Shown: piece after piece, positions 58,813-64,000 of the stretch | How the letters are laid out: each line of letters opens with the position of its first letter | Position numbering within the stretch: position 1 is the first letter of the stretch | Origin: Trichomonas tenax | Taxonomy: Eukaryota > Parabasalia > Trichomonadida > Trichomonadidae | Length of the DNA stretch: 64,000 nucleotides | Assembly: GCA_023091735.1 (NCBI GenBank) | Contig: JALKBU010000010.1 | Coordinates: forward strand, 62,001-126,000 | Direction: 5' to 3' | Notes under the pieces: generated by a model | Database searches by the model: none | What the model was told of the DNA's origin: nothing | The model's input: only the letters and a program-made list of their open reading frames with translations | Translations under genes and position numbers: made by a program

Positions 58813-59693
58813 TTAATCTGAATATGGGTTGGGCTGCAAATCTTCATTATGCATTTGCAGATACAAATGAAGGGGGTGTTTTGGTGTTTTAGATGATGGA
58901 CCGTTGCCCTCTTTAGCTTTAGGTTTAATAGCTGGTTGGAGGTCATGAAGCTCTGTTAGATCAATAACACAAGCATCGCAAGATGTAAGGAGTGTGTGTT
59001 AAGTGTATGAAAACCTTCAGCAGTGTTCAATGAAGCCTCAGCAGCATAGATGTCTTCCTTGCTGTAAGCACAGCGATATTTATCCTTCTTGCAAGAGATT
59101 CTCTTGACAAGATTCAATCTCATATGCTTAACTTTTGAACACCAGTATGCCTCAAATGCGAACTGGTAACCTAGGAGAAAGCAGATTCACCAAAGGAGTT
59201 TTCCAACCCAACTCTGATAAAACTTTATTGCGAATGGCTCTTCATGAAATAAGAATCCTAAGAATAATACTCTGATATTTGGGCAATATACTTTATATTC
59301 GGCATGTGTATAGTGATCATGATCCTTTTCATCATTGTATATTTCAATTTCAAACTGTTTGAGCTTCTTTTTAGTATCTTCATCGATGTTGTAATAAATT
59401 TTGCAAACAGCAATGATGATATATGTCCCCATGAGGCGAATTGAGCTGCTGTCCTCTCGACAAGATTCATATTTGAAGTATTTAGAGTTGGTCGATGTAA
59501 CTACTTCTTTTATGTAATCCTCATATTCAATATTGCCATTATCATCTGTTCTTACAATGACACTATCTTCATGATGTGATGACTTTGAGTGGAATTTAAT
59601 AATAGGAAGTTGATCCCTATTTCTATATATTACATTAAAAAATCTTGCCGAGTTAATCTCTGATGAAATATTTGACGAACTGTAATATGTGGG
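58813..59693 (-). pseudogene. Broken gene of unknown family
   Basis: A reverse frame is open from a stop at 59694 to 59187 but has no ATG near its start (SSEINSARFFNVIYRNRDQ ... YEDYIKEVV ... VCKIYYNIDEDTKKKLKQFE). Further on, another frame continues in coding-like style (EAYWCSKVKHMRLNLVKRIS, DIYAAEASLNTAEGFHTLNT). One more shift leads to CDACVIDLTELHDLQPAIKP and a C-terminus ending HNEDLQPNPYSD, stop at 58813-58815. At least two frameshifts and a missing start make it inactive. Composition is normal for a soluble protein. Cys/His pairs suggest it might be part of a mobile-element protein, but I do not recognise it. Confidence 0.5.
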
Positions 59694-60458
59694 TCAGCTG
59701 GTCATGGTTTGTTGCAGCATATGTCGAAAGGAAAGATAAGGGAGATAAAATCTAATCCGATCAAAACATAAGAAGCAATTGCTGTGCAACGATGTCAGAA
59801 GTCCATATCCTACATTAATGCAGCAACAGCAAAAGAATGTGAATAGTATGTCTAATGCTTCTTTTTACACAAAGGAATCATTTGAGCAATAATGTTAGGA
59901 ATCATCAACACTCCAGCGAAGTAACATGGAAAGAAGTTGATCCCTGGAATTTGATTTTGTCAAAAATCCCACTTCTATTCGATCTTAAATCCGACCCTCA
60001 ATAATTATCAAGATCCGATTTGACGGATTTCAGATAACTCAATTTTGAGTCTCCAACAGCCGCTTGAGAATACATGGATTTTCTAACCATAATTAGTAGC
60101 AAGTCTCGCACTATCATAATATCATGGAATTTATTCTTAATTTTCTCTCTTTAAAATAAGGTTGAATAAAAAAAAGTGTAATCCCTTGAAAATTGCGAAA
60201 ATTGGCAAAAATATAAATCCGTTGTTTTCTTTGAAATTTGTTTGAATTCTTTGTTATTATGGATAACAAATGAGGTAGGAGAGATGAGACATTCGAGCCG
60301 ATTTCCAGATATGAAATTTCAGAAAGTTGCATATGTTTAATAAGTATATTGATTCCTCTTAATATATATGAGATGGTATTATTCTAAGCAATTTTAACAT
60401 GTTTTTGTGAGAGTCAATGAGAAAATAACTTTCCTTAAACAATTTATTCTTATATAGA
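59694..60458. other. Intergenic, degraded
   Basis: About 760 bp with short coding-like words but no continuous frame; possibly the decayed 5' part of the broken gene next to it. No repeat or RNA gene is evident. Confidence 0.35.
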
Positions 60459-60548
60459 TTACATGATTTTATTATTTTCAATATATGAAGCATAATAAAG
60501 TGGTGTGCGTCCATCTCCTTGATGAATCCTCTTTGCATCGATGTCTTT
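60459..60548 (-). pseudogene. Single ankyrin-repeat relic
   Basis: One reverse frame reads KDIDAKRIHQGDGRTPLYYA then SYIENNKIM and stops at 60459-60461. The DG-x-TPL-x-YA core is an ankyrin repeat. The flanks in other frames are decayed. It is a remnant of another ankyrin gene of the kind seen at 23398-24675. Confidence 0.6.
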
Positions 60549-60703
60549 GCATTTCCTAAGAGACCATTGCCTGTTATATTGTCTACAATCTTATGTAATA
60601 TTTGATTTTGGTGCGATATTAATGTCATTTAATTGCAAATGAATCATTTGAAAATTTGATATCATACAATACAAACATTTTATTTAGACTAACATACATT
60701 TGA

Positions 60704-62491
60704 TTATTTCTTTTGGAGCTTGGCTTTCATTGTTTCAAAGCGAGCATCATATTCAGCCTTCATTTCATCAACTTGTTCTTTAAGTCTCTTGTTTTTGGCT
60801 TCTGTGATTTCCTTTCTTGCAAGCACTAAAGCTGCTTCAAATTTCGCATGATATTCTTCTTCTAATTTCGCTCTTAATTCTTTTTCAGTCTGCTTTTTTA
60901 TTTCATTTTCTTCTGTTGGTTTCTTTTGATCTCTTATTCTGTCATTTATCATCTGTCTCTGAATAATATTTTGGTACTTCTTTCTCGTTTCTTTTTCACG
61001 CTCATACTTCGCTGTCATATTCGTTAATTTTTCTCCTAAAAGTATACACGCACTCTGTGATTCCTGAAGTTCAGTCTGTGCTTTCAATAGATCGTGCTGA
61101 GCATTAGAAAGATCGGCTTTGAGTTTCTCATTTTCTTGTGAAATCTTTGAATGTTGTTTCTTATATCCTAATATTTCTCTTTGTGATGATATTTTAAATT
61201 TTTTGAGTTCTGTTTGAGCTTCATTTAACTGTTGAAGCAAATTCTGCTCCTTCCATCGGAACATATCATGAACCTGATCCAAACCTTTTAAACTTTTCTC
61301 TTCTTCTATATCATTGAACAATTTAGCTTCTTTTAAAACCAACTTTTTCGATAACAAATCAACGCTTTGTTCAACTTCAGTATAATGTTTATCCAATACT
61401 GCAAATCTTTCTTTTTCAAGTTCAAATTCGTGTCTTTCAGCATTTAGTTTCTCTCTTTCTATATCCATCTGTGTTCTAGCATCTTTTAGTTTGTCTACTT
61501 GCCTCTTTAATTTCATCCAACCTTCGTCGATTTGATCTCTTTCTTGCTTGAAAGATTCATGAATTTTCGCGAGTTCTGTTTTCCTTTCCTTGATTTCGTG
61601 CTCTGATTGGATGAGGGCCTTTCTAAGCATTTCGACGTCATTCTGTTCTTCCTTCAATTGCTGTTGAAGAAGAATATGTTCTTCTTTATCTGCGAGATAT
61701 TGAGAAAAATTCTTTTCGAACTTACTTCTTGCCTCATCGAATAATGCCTTTTCTTCTTGAAGTCTCTTTTGTTGTACAGTGAGGACTGCTCTTTCATGTT
61801 CTATGAACACAGCTTCGGTATTCGCATCTCTTTCTGGTTTTTCGCCCATGTATTTCTTCGACATTTCATAGACCGCTTTTTCTTCATCAAACGCTTCTTT
61901 TTGTCGCTGAAATGTTGCTAATTGCTCTTTCAACTTGTTCCTATCTGCTTCTATTTCGTTTCTTAACGCATTCACATCTTGGCTTCCTGTTTGATCTTTG
62001 TTTAATTGTTGTAAAGTTTGTTCGAGTTGATTTTGCGTTAATTCAAGTTGCTCTCTAAGAAGTGTCTCTTGGAGAACCATACCGCTCTTTTCTTGAATAT
62101 AACTGTTGAAATATTTTTGATATTTTTCTTCTTTTTCGCGTAAAGATTTATCTTGGAACTCAATCATTTTCTTTTCGACTTCTAAGCGTTCTTGTTGGTA
62201 TTTTACTGCTTCTTCACGTTTAGAAACAGCAGCAAAATTTTTATTTGTTCTATTTCGTAATTCTTCGAGCTCTTTAGTTTCTTGTTCGAGTTTCTTCTTT
62301 GTTTCAATTATTTCTAGATTCTGTTTATCGATTTCTGCTTGTTTTTCTTCGAGTTGTTTTAAAACATTTTCAACTTCTTCCTTTTTTGGAAGAGGCTTCT
62401 CTTCTTTGGGTTCTTCTACGGCCATAAGAAGCTCATTTTTCTGAAGAATAGTAGTCTTTGGTGCTGAAAAAAGGCCAAAATTTCTTGTCAT
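60704..62491 (-). CDS. Long coiled-coil protein
   Basis: A 595-residue protein. Residues 1-35 are a non-coiled head (MTRNFGLFSAPKTTILQKNE); residues 36-595 are almost continuous heptads rich in Glu, Lys, Gln and Leu, with few prolines. This predicts a rod of roughly 70-80 nm. Such proteins form fibres or link organelles; in trichomonads many belong to the mastigont (basal bodies, costa, parabasal filaments), which is an inference. The C-terminus (EYDARFETMKAKLQKK) is basic. The sequence is too generic to assign a family. TCATT on the minus strand, about 33 nt before the ATG, is the nearest initiator-like word. Confidence 0.8.
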   Translation of the reverse strand: MTRNFGLFSAPKTTILQKNELLMAVEEPKEEKPLPKKEEVENVLKQLEEKQAEIDKQNLEIIETKKKLEQETKELEELRNRTNKNFAAVSKREEAVKYQQERLEVEKKMIEFQDKSLREKEEKYQKYFNSYIQEKSGMVLQETLLREQLELTQNQLEQTLQQLNKDQTGSQDVNALRNEIEADRNKLKEQLATFQRQKEAFDEEKAVYEMSKKYMGEKPERDANTEAVFIEHERAVLTVQQKRLQEEKALFDEARSKFEKNFSQYLADKEEHILLQQQLKEEQNDVEMLRKALIQSEHEIKERKTELAKIHESFKQERDQIDEGWMKLKRQVDKLKDARTQMDIEREKLNAERHEFELEKERFAVLDKHYTEVEQSVDLLSKKLVLKEAKLFNDIEEEKSLKGLDQVHDMFRWKEQNLLQQLNEAQTELKKFKISSQREILGYKKQHSKISQENEKLKADLSNAQHDLLKAQTELQESQSACILLGEKLTNMTAKYEREKETRKKYQNIIQRQMINDRIRDQKKPTEENEIKKQTEKELRAKLEEEYHAKFEAALVLARKEITEAKNKRLKEQVDEMKAEYDARFETMKAKLQKK

Positions 62492-62703
62492 TATATTTTT
62501 TATAAACGTACACTTTTTACAATGATATAACCTTATTATGAAAACTTGTTTTCTCTGATTGTAGTAATGCTAAAATATAACTTACTATCTATCAATCAAA
62601 AACAACACAACAAAATAGACATATATGAAATTGTATAATATATTGGTAAATTAAATCAACATATAACTGTGTATATAATTCCTGGTTTACATTAATTCAT
62701 TGA

Positions 62704-63213
62704 TCACTTTATGCATCCACAACAACAGATTTGCTTGATAATGTTATTCTTCTGTATTGGTTTACGCTGTTTGGTGAATGATGAATTTCCTGCTGATCCA
62801 AAAGATGAAATTCTATCATTAATATTCGGTTGTTTGTAGTTTGGATTATAATCAGCAACTGGTGTAAGATTAGGAACAGGGTAATCTACTTCTATCGTCT
62901 TCGCGTAATCGATTGCTTCCTTTGTTCTGTATTTTTGTTCGATTGGAAGGTTTTCGATTCCAGCCTTTTCAAATGCATCTCGAGCCTTAATATTTCCGCA
63001 CTCATTCATTCTATGTAGATACTCGTGCTTCCAAAAATCAAGTTTAACTGATCTTACAAATGATATATGGATACCTAAGCAGCGATGTACGGCAGCACAC
63101 TTCAAACAGATAAATGTTCCATATGTCAAGCTGCACCACTCTGGGTTCTTCGCACCGCAATCGATACATGATGAATTTCCTGGCCTGGCGGCGATTTCTT
63201 CAATACTTTCCAT
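62704..63213 (-). CDS. Small ArfGAP protein
   Basis: A 169-residue protein. Residues 1-110 form the ArfGAP zinc domain: Cys16, Cys19, Cys36 and Cys39 in C-x2-C-x16-C-x2-C spacing, with the arginine finger R44 in [17 protein letters not shown]. It would stimulate GTP hydrolysis by Arf proteins and so control vesicle coats at Golgi or endosomes. There is no PH or ankyrin domain. The last ten residues ([11 protein letters not shown]) form a Cys cluster after a basic stretch ([10 protein letters not shown]), a likely palmitoylation site that would anchor the protein to membrane. It starts 185 bp from the divergent IBD gene. Confidence 0.9.
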   Translation of the reverse strand: MESIEEIAARPGNSSCIDCGAKNPEWCSLTYGTFICLKCAAVHRCLGIHISFVRSVKLDFWKHEYLHRMNECGNIKARDAFEKAGIENLPIEQKYRTKEAIDYAKTIEVDYPVPNLTPVADYNPNYKQPNINDRISSFGSAGNSSFTKQRKPIQKNNIIKQICCCGCIK

Positions 63214-63398
63214 AATTTCTGCCGATTTTTGCCGATATCATTATTACATGTTAAAATGTACGATTTTTCAAAGCTTTACTTGGCATAAAAGCCATGTATT
63301 TACATGTCATATTTGGTATAATTGAGAGCTAGTTTTTCTGAAATTAATCAATTTACATGACAAAATTTTATTGAATTTTTTTTTTGAAAAATCTGCAA

Positions 63399-64000
63399 AT
63401 GAATGGATATCCTGTTGTTGATGTTGGAAAGGAGCCAATAGTTCTCCCGCCGGATATCCATGAAATGATAAAGAGGAAGAGCAGTAGGGATCCAAGCTCT
63501 CGATTCGCGAATAAACTGCACATTTTACTCAAATTCGCCGGCAATGATCCTAAAATGATTGAGTACATAGGTGCTGGTTGGATATCAGACAATCAGTTCA
63601 AAATCAACAAGAAACGATTAGGAGCGGTCATGGAAATTAAGTTAAATACATTAAACGTGAATTTACGAGATCTAGGTTTTCAACAGATTCAACAAGATAA
63701 GAATGGATGGACAGAGTGGACTCGTGACAAATTTTCGATAACAAGTACTTTAGATGACTTAGCTGATATTACATCGGACAAAAACGGCCAAAAAGATTTG
63801 GAAAAGCAATCAAAATCGACATATATCGAAGATACACAATCAACGAAAATAGCATTCCTCAGAGATGTTTTACTCGGAAAATGTGAACCCGAAACACAGC
63901 AGCAATTTCGAGTTTTTACTGTTTCGATATGGAATGAACTCATTGATTCAGCTGAAGGTAATTCTACAATTACATTCGAAGATTTTATTAATCTTGCAGC
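63399..64000 (+). CDS. Initiator-binding-domain (IBP39-like) protein, N-terminal part (runs off right edge)
   Basis: From ATG 63399 the frame is open for 200 residues to the edge. Residues ~18-112 match the trichomonad initiator-binding domain: a helix with FANKLHILLKF, then YIGAGWISDNQFKINKKRL, then MEIKLNTLNVNLRDLGF and GWTEWTRDKFS. In Trichomonas vaginalis, IBP39 uses this winged-helix domain to bind the initiator of protein-coding genes. Residues 113-200 are a polar linker and the start of a second region (FTVSIWNELIDSAEG, TFEDFINLA) that may be the C-domain. Whether it binds the initiators seen here is inference. The ORF continues beyond the window. Confidence 0.8.
   Translation, partial: MNGYPVVDVGKEPIVLPPDIHEMIKRKSSRDPSSRFANKLHILLKFAGNDPKMIEYIGAGWISDNQFKINKKRLGAVMEIKLNTLNVNLRDLGFQQIQQDKNGWTEWTRDKFSITSTLDDLADITSDKNGQKDLEKQSKSTYIEDTQSTKIAFLRDVLLGKCEPETQQQFRVFTVSIWNELIDSAEGNSTITFEDFINLA

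Noticed and set aside
1..64000. tRNA, rRNA, snRNA genes, CRISPR arrays or bacterial promoters
   Set aside because: No GGTTCRA-type T-arm with a matching stem, no ACAGAGA-type snRNA motif, no regularly spaced short repeats, and the gene structure is eukaryotic.

Overview
The window looks like nuclear DNA of a parabasalid protist (a trichomonad), most likely Tritrichomonas or a close relative. The evidence is: AT-rich sequence; genes that read as single uninterrupted exons, including one of 27 kb; very short 5' leaders in which a trichomonad-type initiator (TCAYW, Inr) lies 7-14 nt before the ATG at several genes; an initiator-binding-domain (IBD) protein at the right edge; and typical trichomonad families (subtilisin-like S8 peptidase with a C-terminal membrane segment, TKL kinase with a helical-repeat tail, two-repeat Myb protein, degenerate DUF3447-type ankyrin genes, glycine-rich protein). 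The species call is inference. No rRNA, tRNA, CRISPR array or bacterial-type operon was seen.

Left part (1-31 kb). A NOMO-like ER protein runs off the left edge and starts head-to-head, 12 bp apart, with a short Sti1/Hop-like co-chaperone; their start sites appear to overlap. Next come a Myb regulator, a 3 kb gene-poor stretch with strong inverted repeats, a UBE2Q-like E2, a ~1 kb relic with inverted termini, a frameshifted subtilisin-like peptidase, a K/H-rich protein, a possible IBD-like DNA-binding protein, a PPPDE/DeSI peptidase, a TKL kinase, a tRNA-splicing endonuclease Sen2 subunit, a broken ankyrin gene, a TMEM50-family membrane protein, a low-complexity nuclear-looking protein, a broken glycine-rich gene and a small heptad-repeat protein.

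Middle (31.4-58.4 kb). One reverse-strand ORF of 8997 codons encodes a giant Ser/Glu/Lys-rich repeat protein. It has a distinct N-terminal domain, a ~20-residue alternating array, a ~70-90-residue array, a zone of ~80-100-residue units and then about 38 units of ~132 residues. Almost every one of the long units keeps a single histidine in an S-x-S-x-H-[E/M/S]-Q-like box. This is the strongest candidate in the window for something undescribed.

Right part (58.8-64 kb). A broken gene of unknown family, an ankyrin relic, a 595-residue coiled-coil protein, a small ArfGAP, and a partial IBD protein that runs off the right edge.

The genes are independent housekeeping and lineage-specific loci on both strands and do not form a pathway. 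The one functional link is that a candidate initiator-binding protein and initiator elements of the kind it would recognise occur in the same window.
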